Below are positions 1 to 10,931 of a DNA stretch of 64,000 nucleotides, in pieces. Position 1 is the stretch's first letter. Every line of letters begins with the position of its first letter. The position numbers and the translations under genes are program-made. The stretch is from Roseomonas genomospecies 6. GTDB taxonomy: Bacteria > Pseudomonadota > Alphaproteobacteria > Azospirillales > Azospirillaceae. The notes below the pieces were generated by a model. It searched no databases. It saw nothing but the letters and a program-made list of their open reading frames with translations, and was not told the origin of the DNA. The stretch lies in contig NZ_QOKW01000009.1 in assembly GCF_008365375.1 (NCBI RefSeq), forward strand, positions 124,001 through 188,000. Reading direction: 5' to 3'.

Positions 1-92
1 CGATCGACGTGGACTCGCCGGACATCCCCGAATCGCTGGAGGATGACGACGAGGACGAGGACGAAGCCTCGGCCCGCCTGGCGCGCCGCTGA
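1..92 (+). CDS. C-terminal end of an unidentified protein (partial)
   Basis: An open frame enters from the left edge and stops with TGA at 90-92. Only about 29 residues are visible. They end in a run of Asp/Glu (DDDEDEDE) followed by a short basic tail (ARLARR). A strong hairpin at 124-167 follows, as expected for the end of a transcription unit. The tail is too short and too low in complexity to name a family. Confidence 0.5.
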   Translation, partial: IDVDSPDIPESLEDDDEDEDEASARLARR

Positions 93-123
93 CGCGGCTC
101 CGCTCCGGCGCACTGTCTTCCGG

Positions 124-167
124 ACAGCCGGCGACGCACCCATGAGTTGGGTCGTGTTGCCGGCTGT
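124..167 (+). terminator. Hairpin after the left-edge gene
   Basis: A perfect 9-bp inverted repeat (ACAGCCGGC at 124-132, GCCGGCTGT at 159-167) has a partly paired interior (CACCC/GGGTCG) and is followed by a short T stretch. It lies 30 bp after the stop at 92, so it is probably the terminator of that gene. The T-tract is weak. Confidence 0.5.
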
Positions 168-312
168 TTGCGTTCCGGCATACGCTCCCTGCGCTGTGTC
201 CTGGCGCGAAAGCGGATGCCGGCCCGCCTTCGCAGGCGCGATGACATCCGCGGCGACGGTGCTAAACTCGCCCGAGTCGACACCGCCGAACCTTGCCCGT
301 GACCGGGAGACG

Positions 313-1254
313 ATGATGGTCTCACCCCGCCGCCGTACCCTTCCGCCGCGCGCCCACCGGACCTACGCCGGGTTCCCGGCGCTGGCGCTCGCCGCCGCGC
401 TGTCCCTGCCGTTCCTTTCCGGCCCCGCTCCGGCCCATGCCGCCGCGCCGGGTGTGCATGCGGAGGAGATCGTCCGCTTCCCCTCGCTCGACGCCGACCT
501 GACCAGCGGCGCGCCGACGCCCCTGACCGGGCGTTTCCTGCGCCCCAAGAGCGGCCCCAAGAGCGACGGCCCTTATCCCACAGTCGTCTTGCTGCACGGG
601 TGCAGCGGCCTCTACGCCAAGACCGGACGGGTCTCGGCCCGGCACATCGATTGGGCGCTGACCCTGCGTGCCCAGGGCTATGCGGTGCTGATGGTGGACA
701 GCTTCGGCCCCCGCGGCGTGGAGGAGGTCTGCACGGTCAAGGACCGCCCCGTCCGCGCGACGGAGGAGCGCAAGCGCGACGCCTGGGCGGCGCTGGCCTA
801 TCTGCGTGCGCGGGGTGACGTGGACGGCGACCGGATCGCGCTGATGGGCTGGTCGCAGGGGGCGGGCACGGTGCTGGCCGCCTATGGGCCGGGAGGGCAG
901 GGGAACGGCTTCCGCGCCGCAATCGCCTTCTATCCCGGCTGCCGGACGCCCCTGAACGACGCCGGCTGGCAACCGGAAGGGCCGCTTCTGATGCTGCTGG
1001 GCGGCAAGGACGAATGGACCCCGGCGGAACGCTGCCTGGAGCTGGCAAGCCGGGAGCCGGTGAAGGAGCGCACCGAGGTGGTGGTCTATCCCGACGCCCA
1101 CCACGGCTTCGATTCCCCGCATTCGCCGCTGCGAAAGCGCCACAATCTGGCGACCGCCCCGGCGGGCGAAGCGACGGTCGGCACCGACGAGTCCGCCCGC
1201 CGGGACGCCATCGAGCGGGTCAGCGCCTTCCTGGCGGAGCGACTGCGGGGATAG
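313..1254 (+). CDS. Dienelactone hydrolase family protein, exported
   Basis: This is an alpha/beta hydrolase of about 313 residues. The chosen start is the ATG at 313 (a second ATG is at 316). It gives a basic N-terminus followed by a hydrophobic stretch ending in Ala-His-Ala, which looks like a Sec signal peptide; the open frame further upstream has no such character. The core shows an oxyanion-type motif (VLLHGCSG), the nucleophile elbow GWSQG, an acid-containing GGKDEW segment and a late DAHHGFD, in the order of the Ser/Asp/His triad. The substrate cannot be read from sequence; periplasmic ester or lactone hydrolysis is an inference. It stands alone between the left-edge gene and two oppositely oriented unknown genes. 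Confidence 0.85.
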   Translation: MMVSPRRRTLPPRAHRTYAGFPALALAAALSLPFLSGPAPAHAAAPGVHAEEIVRFPSLDADLTSGAPTPLTGRFLRPKSGPKSDGPYPTVVLLHGCSGLYAKTGRVSARHIDWALTLRAQGYAVLMVDSFGPRGVEEVCTVKDRPVRATEERKRDAWAALAYLRARGDVDGDRIALMGWSQGAGTVLAAYGPGGQGNGFRAAIAFYPGCRTPLNDAGWQPEGPLLMLLGGKDEWTPAERCLELASREPVKERTEVVVYPDAHHGFDSPHSPLRKRHNLATAPAGEATVGTDESARRDAIERVSAFLAERLRG

Positions 1255-1277
1255 GGGGCGGTGGTGGCCGGTCGCGG

Positions 1278-1946
1278 TCAGGCGCCCGGTTCGACCTGCG
1301 GAAAGGGATAGCCGCTGCCAAGAAGCGCTTCGAGCAGCAAGGCGAGCGAATTCGGCGAGTGCGTATCGTAACGCAGCGAATTCAGCAGATAGGTGGACAA
1401 CCCCATTGCCCGTTCCATCGAGCGCTGGCGAAGCCGCCGGAATTCCGACCGGGTCGCCGAAACCGACTCGGCGGGCTGACCGGAGGTCGTCATGTTGAAC
1501 AACGCGTCTTCCGACCGGTAGATGATGCTTTTGGCCACATGATAGGCCGCGTACTCGTTGAGAAGCAGCACGAGGTCCCGGCGCTGCGCCCGCTTCTTCA
1601 CCGCATCCAAGGCGGCGGCATCGTGGGTGATGCCCAAGCGATTAAGGGTTTCCGAAATCATCGTGAAGTTGACGAGCCGCAAGGGCTTCAGCCGGGTGAT
1701 CCAATAAGCGAAGTGCCCGGCTTCCTTGTAAAAGTTGGGAAGCGCTACCGGTTGTGTCGGATCGTCCGAACCGGCTCCTTCGCCGCTCATGTTGTATTCG
1801 CGCAGCGTCACAGACGCCCGTGCGGCGCACTCGTGGATGATCTTGGCGTCCTGAATGATGTAGTAGACCGGGTGTTCCTTGGCCATCCGGTCCACAGCGG
1901 CGCTGATCAGCTCGGACAACTCTTTGAAATAAATGCCATTGGACAC
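1278..1946 (-). CDS. Hypothetical protein (222 aa)
   Basis: I do not recognise this protein. It is soluble, mixed alpha-helical in appearance and without a signal peptide or membrane segment. The frame opens with GTG at 1946 and runs without rare-codon interruption to a stop at 1278. The N-terminal half contains many hydrophobic residues spaced as in helices (KELSELISAAVDRMA). The centre has several Tyr and His residues (ALLLNEYAAYHVAKS-like). Base composition is visibly less GC-rich than the neighbours. It lies 92 bp downstream of another unknown gene on the same strand (2039-2293), so the two may be one accessory unit. Confidence 0.6.
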   Translation of the reverse strand: MSNGIYFKELSELISAAVDRMAKEHPVYYIIQDAKIIHECAARASVTLREYNMSGEGAGSDDPTQPVALPNFYKEAGHFAYWITRLKPLRLVNFTMISETLNRLGITHDAAALDAVKKRAQRRDLVLLLNEYAAYHVAKSIIYRSEDALFNMTTSGQPAESVSATRSEFRRLRQRSMERAMGLSTYLLNSLRYDTHSPNSLALLLEALLGSGYPFPQVEPGA

Positions 1947-2038
1947 AGCAGATTCGCCCTTACGCGGCGGCGGGTCCGTAAACGGGCCGGGACAAAATGT
2001 ACTTGAAGAATGTAAGGCGCGCAGACCGGCTGCGCTGC

Positions 2039-2293
2039 TCAGTCGTGAGCGGAGCTGGCGCGAGCGAAAGCGGCCAACTCCTGGTCCAGAAGGCTGTCCC
2101 GCTCATTGCGGCGTTCCGCTGCGGCAGCCACACTGATGCCAACGAAGCGGCGCGAGTTCGAAAAGGGCGACAGCACACGGGCCAGCGAAGCGTCGTCGAG
2201 ACCTTCTTCGTTGAGGACGATCACGTTCGGGCACAACGGACGCGGTGATGGCTCCGTTGTCGCTTCATCAGGCTTGGTGACTGTGCTGCTCAT
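2039..2293 (-). CDS. Hypothetical protein (84 aa)
   Basis: This is a small soluble protein of unknown function starting at ATG 2293, with a GGAGC-like ribosome site upstream. The first 25 residues are rich in Thr, Pro and Glu and probably disordered. The rest is charged and helical, with a run of four Ala and several Arg/Glu residues near the C-terminus. It precedes the unknown gene at 1278-1946 in the same direction. Both sit between the hydrolase gene and greA in DNA of lower GC content than average, which is compatible with an acquired two-gene unit. Confidence 0.5.
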   Translation of the reverse strand: MSSTVTKPDEATTEPSPRPLCPNVIVLNEEGLDDASLARVLSPFSNSRRFVGISVAAAAERRNERDSLLDQELAAFARASSAHD

Positions 2294-2489
2294 GAAGGTG
2301 CTCCAAACTCGGACGCGCTTTCATACGGGAAACGCGATGGCTTGTCCAGATTGTCAACCCAAATGCGAGTAAGAGCCGCCAAGCTCACCAAGGACTCAAA
2401 GCCATCCTGAATCCGATGCACGCGCGCGTCAAGGCAACATCTGGCCTATTCGTGCAAACATGTTCGATCCGAAAAAGGTTCGGACCGTT

Positions 2490-2524
2490 GCGGAAGGCCA
2501 CAGTGATGGAGTGCGGCCTTCCGC
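2490..2524 (-). terminator. Rho-independent terminator-like hairpin after greA
   Basis: A perfect 10-bp inverted repeat (GCGGAAGGCC at 2490-2499, GGCCTTCCGC at 2515-2524) lies 17 bp beyond the greA stop. A second small dyad (TCCGAA/TTCGGA, 2468-2484) with an A-rich loop follows. The T-tract on the minus strand is short. Confidence 0.6.
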
Positions 2525-2540
2525 CTTGGTGCAGAAGAGC

Positions 2541-3014
2541 TTACTTGAACGCGACGGTGACGATCTCGTAGACCTTGGAACCGCCGGGGGTGGAGACTTC
2601 CACGCTGTCGCCGACCGACTTGTTGATCAGCGCGCGGGCCAGCGGCGCCTGGATGGACAGCATGCCGTTCTTGATGTCGCTCTCGTCCTGGCCAACGATC
2701 TGGTAGGTGATCTCTTCGTCGGTGTCCTCATCCGCGAGCGTGACGGTGGCGCCGAACTTCACCGACTTGCCGGACAGCTTCGTCGGGTCGATGACCTCGG
2801 CGCGGCTGATCTTGTCCTCCAACTCCGCGACGCGGCCTTCGATGAAGCTCTGGCGCTCGCGCGCGGCGGTGTATTCGGCGTTTTCCGACAGGTCCCCGTG
2901 CTCACGCGCCTCGGCGATCGCCTTAATGACGTTGGGCCGTTCGACAGTCTTGAGGTGCTTCAACTCCTCTTGCAGGCGGTTGTATCCCGCCGCAGTCATT
3001 GGAACTTTTTCCAT
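2541..3014 (-). CDS. greA: Transcription elongation factor GreA
   Basis: GreA binds the secondary channel of RNA polymerase and stimulates cleavage of backtracked RNA. The 157-residue length is normal. The N-terminal coiled coil is complete and carries the acidic tip in the segment [17 protein letters not shown], a hallmark of the family. The C-terminal FKBP-like domain carries the usual SPLARAL-type segment, here [15 protein letters not shown]. Translation starts at ATG 3014 ([11 protein letters not shown]). It lies 82 bp downstream of carB on the same strand, with a strong hairpin between them, so it may have its own promoter or receive partial read-through. Confidence 0.97.
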   Translation of the reverse strand: MEKVPMTAAGYNRLQEELKHLKTVERPNVIKAIAEAREHGDLSENAEYTAARERQSFIEGRVAELEDKISRAEVIDPTKLSGKSVKFGATVTLADEDTDEEITYQIVGQDESDIKNGMLSIQAPLARALINKSVGDSVEVSTPGGSKVYEIVTVAFK

Positions 3015-3056
3015 CGTTCAATCCATCACCATGCCGACGCAGCGCCCTGGGAAAGC

Positions 3057-3089
3057 TACGGCGCGGCGGAGGAGGTCCGCCGCGCCGTA
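3057..3089 (-). terminator. Strong hairpin between carB and greA
   Basis: A perfect 14-bp inverted repeat (3057-3070 and 3076-3089) with a 5-nt loop begins 8 bp after the carB stop. The stem is almost entirely G/C. Only a short pyrimidine run follows on the minus strand, so it may be a terminator or a processing/stability element that separates carB from greA. Confidence 0.65.
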
Positions 3090-3096
3090 AACCACC

Positions 3097-6348
<3,252 letters not shown>

Positions 6349-6375
6349 GGGTCCGCTTCTCGACGTTCGTGCAGC

Positions 6376-6426
6376 AAAAGCCCCCTCGCGCCATTGGCCC
6401 CTTTCGGGGCGCGGGTGTGAGGGGGC
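6376..6426 (-). promoter_or_regulatory. Terminator-like hairpin in the carB leader (possible attenuator)
   Basis: On the minus strand, 28-78 nt upstream of the carB start, an 8-bp GC stem (6419-6426 with 6380-6387) encloses a second 5-bp stem with a GAAA loop (GCCCC-gaaa-GGGGC). It ends in four U residues (6379-6376). This is the shape of an intrinsic terminator placed between a possible -10 (TATAAAG, 6454-6460) and the gene. An attenuator responding to pyrimidine or arginine supply is an inference. Confidence 0.45.
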
Positions 6427-6669
6427 ACGGTTCAATATGTCGTTGCGAGGCCCCTTTATAGGGAACAAGGCGCCCCGGGGGAAGAGGTTGGGTTGATGCG
6501 CGGGACACATGTCTGAAACATCGCCGGCGGGCGGCGAGGCGGGGCTTGAACCCGCGCCGAAAGGGCGTCATCAATCGGGGTGCGCCGGAAACCCGGCGTT
6601 TCCCGATCCTCGCCAGCGGGAGAAGCCCGCACACCCTGTCCCGACCGCCTCCGGAGTTCGCGCCCCACG

Positions 6670-7488
6670 ATGACCCACGCCTTCGCCAAGGACAGCCGCG
6701 CCTGCGCCGCCTGCGTTTCGTGGGGGGGCGACCGCGCCCTGTCGGACGACAACACGCTCGTCCATGTCAACCGCTACAGCGTGGAAGGGGAGTGCCGGAC
6801 GGCGACCAGCCAGGATTACCGGAAGGTCACGCGCTCCTACCACACCTGCCCCACCTGGGCGCCGCTGCCGATGCTGAAGAAGCATGGCGGGCGTCCGGAG
6901 CGCCAGCCGGTCTTCGCCACCCGTCCGGCACCACCCCAGGCATTGGCGCCGAAGGCGGTCACGGAGGCCGTGGCGGCGGCTCCTGCGGTTCCCGCGCCGG
7001 CCCCCGCCGCTCCGCCTCCGCCGGTCCCCGCGGTCTGCCGCTCGGAGCCGCTGGACCTCGACCAGATCCCGCAGATCGCCAGCCTGCTCTACGTCCATTG
7101 GCGGCGCGTCCTCCGCGGGCGCCCGATGCCCGAGGCCCGCGACATCGACACCGCGCAGATCCGCGAATGCGTGCCACGCCTGTGCCTGATGGAGCCGGTG
7201 CGCGGCGGCGAGGGCTTCCTCTACCGCGCCTGCGGACGGGCGGTGCAGCGCCGGATCGGCCAGCGCGTGGTGCCGCGCCCGGTCGGCGACTGCCACCCCG
7301 CCGAAGCGGCGGAGCGCTTCACCGCCGACCTGCGCGCCTGCCTGGAGACGGGGGAGCCGCGCGCCCTTCTGGTGCGCGACGACCCGATGCTGCCGGGGGG
7401 ACGATTCGTCGAGCTTCTGCTGCCGCTGGCCGACGAGGACGGCCGCCCGGCCCGCGTGCTGGCCTACCGGCACGTACCGGGGGGCTGA
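6670..7488 (+). CDS. PAS-domain protein with Cys-rich N-terminus
   Basis: The protein has about 272 residues; ATG 6670 was chosen because it starts the Cys-containing segment. Residues 1-60 carry a CxxC pair (CAACVSWGGDR) and two later Cys residues (ECRT, TCPTW), suggesting a small metal-binding unit. A Pro/Ala-rich linker follows at about 75-120. From about 125 the sequence matches the alphaproteobacterial PAS_5 type (VHWRRVLRGRPMP, then a domain ending near RHVPGG). Such proteins are mostly uncharacterised and assumed to be sensory or regulatory. A membrane protein gene starts 11 bp downstream and is probably cotranscribed. A second PAS_5-type protein occurs at 12992-13678. Confidence 0.65.
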   Translation: MTHAFAKDSRACAACVSWGGDRALSDDNTLVHVNRYSVEGECRTATSQDYRKVTRSYHTCPTWAPLPMLKKHGGRPERQPVFATRPAPPQALAPKAVTEAVAAAPAVPAPAPAAPPPPVPAVCRSEPLDLDQIPQIASLLYVHWRRVLRGRPMPEARDIDTAQIRECVPRLCLMEPVRGGEGFLYRACGRAVQRRIGQRVVPRPVGDCHPAEAAERFTADLRACLETGEPRALLVRDDPMLPGGRFVELLLPLADEDGRPARVLAYRHVPGG

Positions 7489-7499
7489 GGGAGACGGCG

Positions 7500-7904
7500 G
7501 TGCCCTGGAGCGCGCAGCAACCCCCACCGGAACCGCCCCCACCGGAACCGCCGAAGCCGGCGCCCGGCGGCACCAAGCCGGCCGGCGGCGCCGACATGGT
7601 GGGCGTCTGGCCGTCCGCCGTGTGGATCGTGGTCGGCACGCTCTTCTATCTGGACAACCCGCAGACCTTCGCCGGCTGGAAGGGCGGGGTCTATTATGTG
7701 GTGGGCACCACCGTCGTGGCGCTGGTGATCGGGCTGGTCAGCCTGAACCTGCGCCGCGCCGTCGCCGGCATGCTGGCCGAGGTGTTTCCCCGGCCCGACC
7801 GCTTCACCGCCCTCGTCGGGTTGATGCTGCGGCTGATGCTGGCCGCGGCGGAGGGCATGCTGGTGGCTCTGCTCGCCCGCTGGACGCTGGGCGCGCTGGG
7901 ATAG
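7500..7904 (+). CDS. Small membrane protein, three predicted TM segments
   Basis: This is a 134-residue protein of unknown function. GTG 7500 follows a GAGGGAGAC ribosome site and is 11 bp after the upstream stop; ATG 7596 is an alternative that would remove the Pro-rich N-terminus (repeated PPPEP). Three hydrophobic stretches are visible at about 38-53, 61-82 and 104-125. The spacing suggests an operon with the PAS protein. It converges with the chemoreceptor gene at 7923. No enzymatic motif is visible. Confidence 0.6.
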   Translation: MPWSAQQPPPEPPPPEPPKPAPGGTKPAGGADMVGVWPSAVWIVVGTLFYLDNPQTFAGWKGGVYYVVGTTVVALVIGLVSLNLRRAVAGMLAEVFPRPDRFTALVGLMLRLMLAAAEGMLVALLARWTLGALG

Positions 7905-7922
7905 GCCGGTTTGTGGCCCGCG

Positions 7923-9977
7923 TCAGGCCGAGCGAACGCGGTTGACGAAGCCGGTCATCTCCGTCCACAGCAGGTTGGCCTGCCGCACCAGATCGGAGGC
8001 GGTGGTCAGAACGTCCCGCGCCTCGTCGCCGGTCAGGTTCGCGGCGCCCAGGACACCGGAGATGGCCGTGGACACCTCGCTGGTTCCGCTGGCGGCCTGC
8101 TGGACGTTGCGGGTGATCTCGCGGGTGGCCGCTCCCTGCTGTTCGACCGCCGCGGCGACGGTGGTGTTGATGTTGCTGATGATCCCGATGGTGCCGGAAA
8201 TGGCGCCGATCGCCTCGACCGCCTTCCGGGTTCCGGCCTGGATGGCGGCGACTTGCGATTCGATGTCGCCGGTCGCCCGCGCGGTCTGGCCGGCGAGGTT
8301 CTTCACCTCGTTGGCGACGACGGCGAAGCCCTTGCCCGCCTCGCCGGCGCGGGCGGCCTCGATGGTCGCGTTCAGGGCCAGCAGGTTCGTCTGGGCGGCA
8401 ATCGCGGAAATCAGCTTGCCCACCTCGCCGATGCGCTCGACGGCGGCGGCCAGCCCCTGCACGGTGGCGCTGGTGTCGTCGGCCTCCTGCACCGCGCGGC
8501 GGGACACTTCGGACGCTTCGACGACCTGACGGGCGATCTCCCCGATGGAGGCGTGCAGTTCCTCCGCCGCCGCGGCGACGGTGTGGACGTTGCCGGACAC
8601 CTGCTCCGCCGCGCTGGACATGACGACGGACCGCTGGGAGGTCTCCTGCGCCGTGTTGGTCAGCTTCTCCGCGCTGCCCTGCATCCCCGTGGCGAAGGTC
8701 TTCACGGTTTGGGCGACATGTTCGACGCTGCTCTCGAATCCGTCCGCGAGGCTGTTCAGGGTGCGGCGCTTGTCGGCTTCGGCCTGCTCCTTCATCCGCT
8801 CCTGTTCCGCCTCCAGCCGGCGCCGTTCCATCGCGTTGGCGCGGAAGGTGGCCAGCGCGGCGTAGAGGGTGCCGATCTCGTCGCGCCGACCGGTCCGGGG
8901 CAGGGCGATGTCGAGGTCGCCGTCCGCCAGACGGTGGGTGGCCTCGGTGACGCGGGCGATGGAGCCGGCGACATCGGCGATGATGCCGTAGGCAAGGCCC
9001 AGCGTCACCAGCAGCACGACGGCGCTGAGGGAGGCCACCACGGCGAAAGCCCTGTCGGCATCGGCGGCCCGCCGGGCGGTGAGGCCGTGCAGGTCGGCGG
9101 CGAGCCGGTCCTCGACCGCCTTCATGCCTTCGATCCGGTCGGTCGCCTTCTGGAACCAGACCGGCGCCTGGATGCCCTGCAAGGCGCCGGCCAGGCCGCC
9201 ATCCAGCGCGGTCTTGCGCATGGGGCGGACCGCGTCGAGCGGAGCGCCTTCGGACATCGCGCCGAACTGGGCGGCCTGCTCCGCCGTCGCCAGGGCGCGG
9301 AACATGGCGAAGTAGGTGTCCTGGGCGGCGATCAGCCCGATCATCCGCTGGTGCACCGCCGGATCGAACCGCCCGGCGGCGAAGCCGGTGGCACCGGTCG
9401 CGCGCTCCTGCCCGGCGCGCTCCTTGCCTTGGATGAAGTTCAGATAGGCGACGAGTTGCACGCCGACCGCCCCGTCGGTGGTGTGGTGCGGCAACCCGGT
9501 GGCGGCGTCGAGCAGCGCCAGGATCGGCCCGGTGTAGTAGGCGAAGGACTCCGGCCCCGGCAGGGCCAGGGCGTCGACCGCCTTGCGTCGGGCGGTCAGC
9601 TCCTCCAGACCGCGCAGGGCGGCGCCCAGCGTGCCGGAGAAGGCCCGTGCGTCGCCGCCGGACGCGGACGCGAGCGCCTTCACGTCGGCCAGAATCCGGT
9701 CGGTCTGCGCGCGCTGGGCGTCCAGTTCGGCGCGGAACTGGCTTCCTCGGCTGCCGATGAACAGCGCGGACGAGCCGCGCTCCTTCTGGAGTTCATGGAT
9801 GAGAGCGCTGATCCGGGTGACCGAGTCGGTCAGCCCCTGGAGTTCCTCGAAGGCGCGGGCCGTCTGCCAGCGTTCGGCGACCGTGACGCCGGCAAAGGCG
9901 AGCAGGCCCAGCATCGGCAGCAGAAGAGCCGTCAACACCTTGCCGCGAATGGAGAGGGCGGAGAGAAGGCCGAACAT
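7923..9977 (-). CDS. Methyl-accepting chemotaxis protein with NIT sensor domain
   Basis: This 684-residue chemoreceptor has a first membrane helix at about residues 12-33. A large periplasmic helical region follows, containing the sequence HELQKERGSSALFIGS, typical of nitrate/nitrite-sensing (NIT) domains. A second membrane helix lies near 305-325, then HAMP and the cytoplasmic signalling domain. The signalling tip is clear (SAIAAQTNLLALNATIEAARAG followed by the GKGFAVVANEVKNLA segment). It should couple to CheA/CheW and control swimming; the NIT ligand is an inference from the domain. The start ATG at 9977 directly precedes the first membrane segment. No CheB/CheR pentapeptide is visible at the C-terminus. 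Confidence 0.93.
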   Translation of the reverse strand: MFGLLSALSIRGKVLTALLLPMLGLLAFAGVTVAERWQTARAFEELQGLTDSVTRISALIHELQKERGSSALFIGSRGSQFRAELDAQRAQTDRILADVKALASASGGDARAFSGTLGAALRGLEELTARRKAVDALALPGPESFAYYTGPILALLDAATGLPHHTTDGAVGVQLVAYLNFIQGKERAGQERATGATGFAAGRFDPAVHQRMIGLIAAQDTYFAMFRALATAEQAAQFGAMSEGAPLDAVRPMRKTALDGGLAGALQGIQAPVWFQKATDRIEGMKAVEDRLAADLHGLTARRAADADRAFAVVASLSAVVLLVTLGLAYGIIADVAGSIARVTEATHRLADGDLDIALPRTGRRDEIGTLYAALATFRANAMERRRLEAEQERMKEQAEADKRRTLNSLADGFESSVEHVAQTVKTFATGMQGSAEKLTNTAQETSQRSVVMSSAAEQVSGNVHTVAAAAEELHASIGEIARQVVEASEVSRRAVQEADDTSATVQGLAAAVERIGEVGKLISAIAAQTNLLALNATIEAARAGEAGKGFAVVANEVKNLAGQTARATGDIESQVAAIQAGTRKAVEAIGAISGTIGIISNINTTVAAAVEQQGAATREITRNVQQAASGTSEVSTAISGVLGAANLTGDEARDVLTTASDLVRQANLLWTEMTGFVNRVRSA

Positions 9978-10180
9978 ATCTTTCCTTGGTCGGCTCGAGA
10001 GATGGCGCCCTCAATTGAGAACAATTTTACACTTTTGCAACCCGATTTGCTTCGTGGCGCACCCGCCGATCAATATGCCGCATGGGGCGCACGCGCGGAT
10101 GTCCCGCATCCGCAACCTTCCCCCGGCCAATCGGGGCTACACTGCTCCTTCCAGCCCGATCGTCCCGGAGGGAGGGGAGC

Positions 10181-10903
10181 ATGGACAGGCTGTCCGCCTA
10201 CTGGTCGCAGGCCGAGCTGATCGCCAACGGCATCATCCTTCTCCATCTGGCCGGGGCGCTGGTCCTCGGCATCCTGATGGGGTACGAGCGCTCCTTCCAC
10301 GGGCGGGCGGCGGGGATGCGCACCTACGCGCTGGTCTGCCTCGCCTCGACGGCCCTGACTGTGGTCAACGCCTATCCGGGACTGTGGTATGGCGGCATTG
10401 GGAGCGGAGCCGGCGGCGACCCGACGCGGGTGATCCAGGGCATCGTGACGGGCATCGGCTTCCTGGGCGCCGGGGTCATCATGCGGGAGGGCTTCTCCAT
10501 CCGCGGCCTGTCCACCGCGGCGTCGATCTGGACGGCGGCGGCGGTGGGGGTGACCATCGGGCTGGGATTCTACGCCGCGGCCATCGGGGCGGCCTTCCTG
10601 GTCATCCTGGTGATGAGCGTCTTCCGCCGGCTGGAGGCGGCGCTGCCGCACCACACGGTGGTCCAGGTCATGCTGGTGTTCGAGCGCGAGCAGGCGCCCC
10701 CGGCGGAGGTGATCCGGGCCAAGGCGCTGGAGCATGGCTACGAGATCGTGTCCTGGGCCTTCCACCTGCGCAACGGCAGCGGGCATCTGGAATACCAGCT
10801 CACGCTCCAGGCCAGCGGCACGCCGGACCCCATGGAGCTGATCGACAAGCTGGCCCACAGCAGCCGCGTGGTGGAGTTCCGCCTGTCGCCGTCGCGCATC
10901 TGA
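10181..10903 (+). CDS. MgtC/SapB family membrane protein
   Basis: This 240-residue protein has four or five hydrophobic segments in its first 150 residues. They include the family signature around LGILMGYERSFHGRAAGMRTYALV and GIGFLGAGVIMREG. A soluble C-terminal domain of about 85 residues follows. MgtC-type proteins act in Mg2+-limited growth and membrane energetics; the exact role here is unknown. The ATG at 10181 follows GGAGGGAGGGG, an excellent ribosome site. It converges with the FtsK-type gene, with a 28-bp gap. Confidence 0.9.
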   Translation: MDRLSAYWSQAELIANGIILLHLAGALVLGILMGYERSFHGRAAGMRTYALVCLASTALTVVNAYPGLWYGGIGSGAGGDPTRVIQGIVTGIGFLGAGVIMREGFSIRGLSTAASIWTAAAVGVTIGLGFYAAAIGAAFLVILVMSVFRRLEAALPHHTVVQVMLVFEREQAPPAEVIRAKALEHGYEIVSWAFHLRNGSGHLEYQLTLQASGTPDPMELIDKLAHSSRVVEFRLSPSRI

Positions 10904-10931
10904 TGACGGCGGCAGGCGGGAACGCCTGGGG

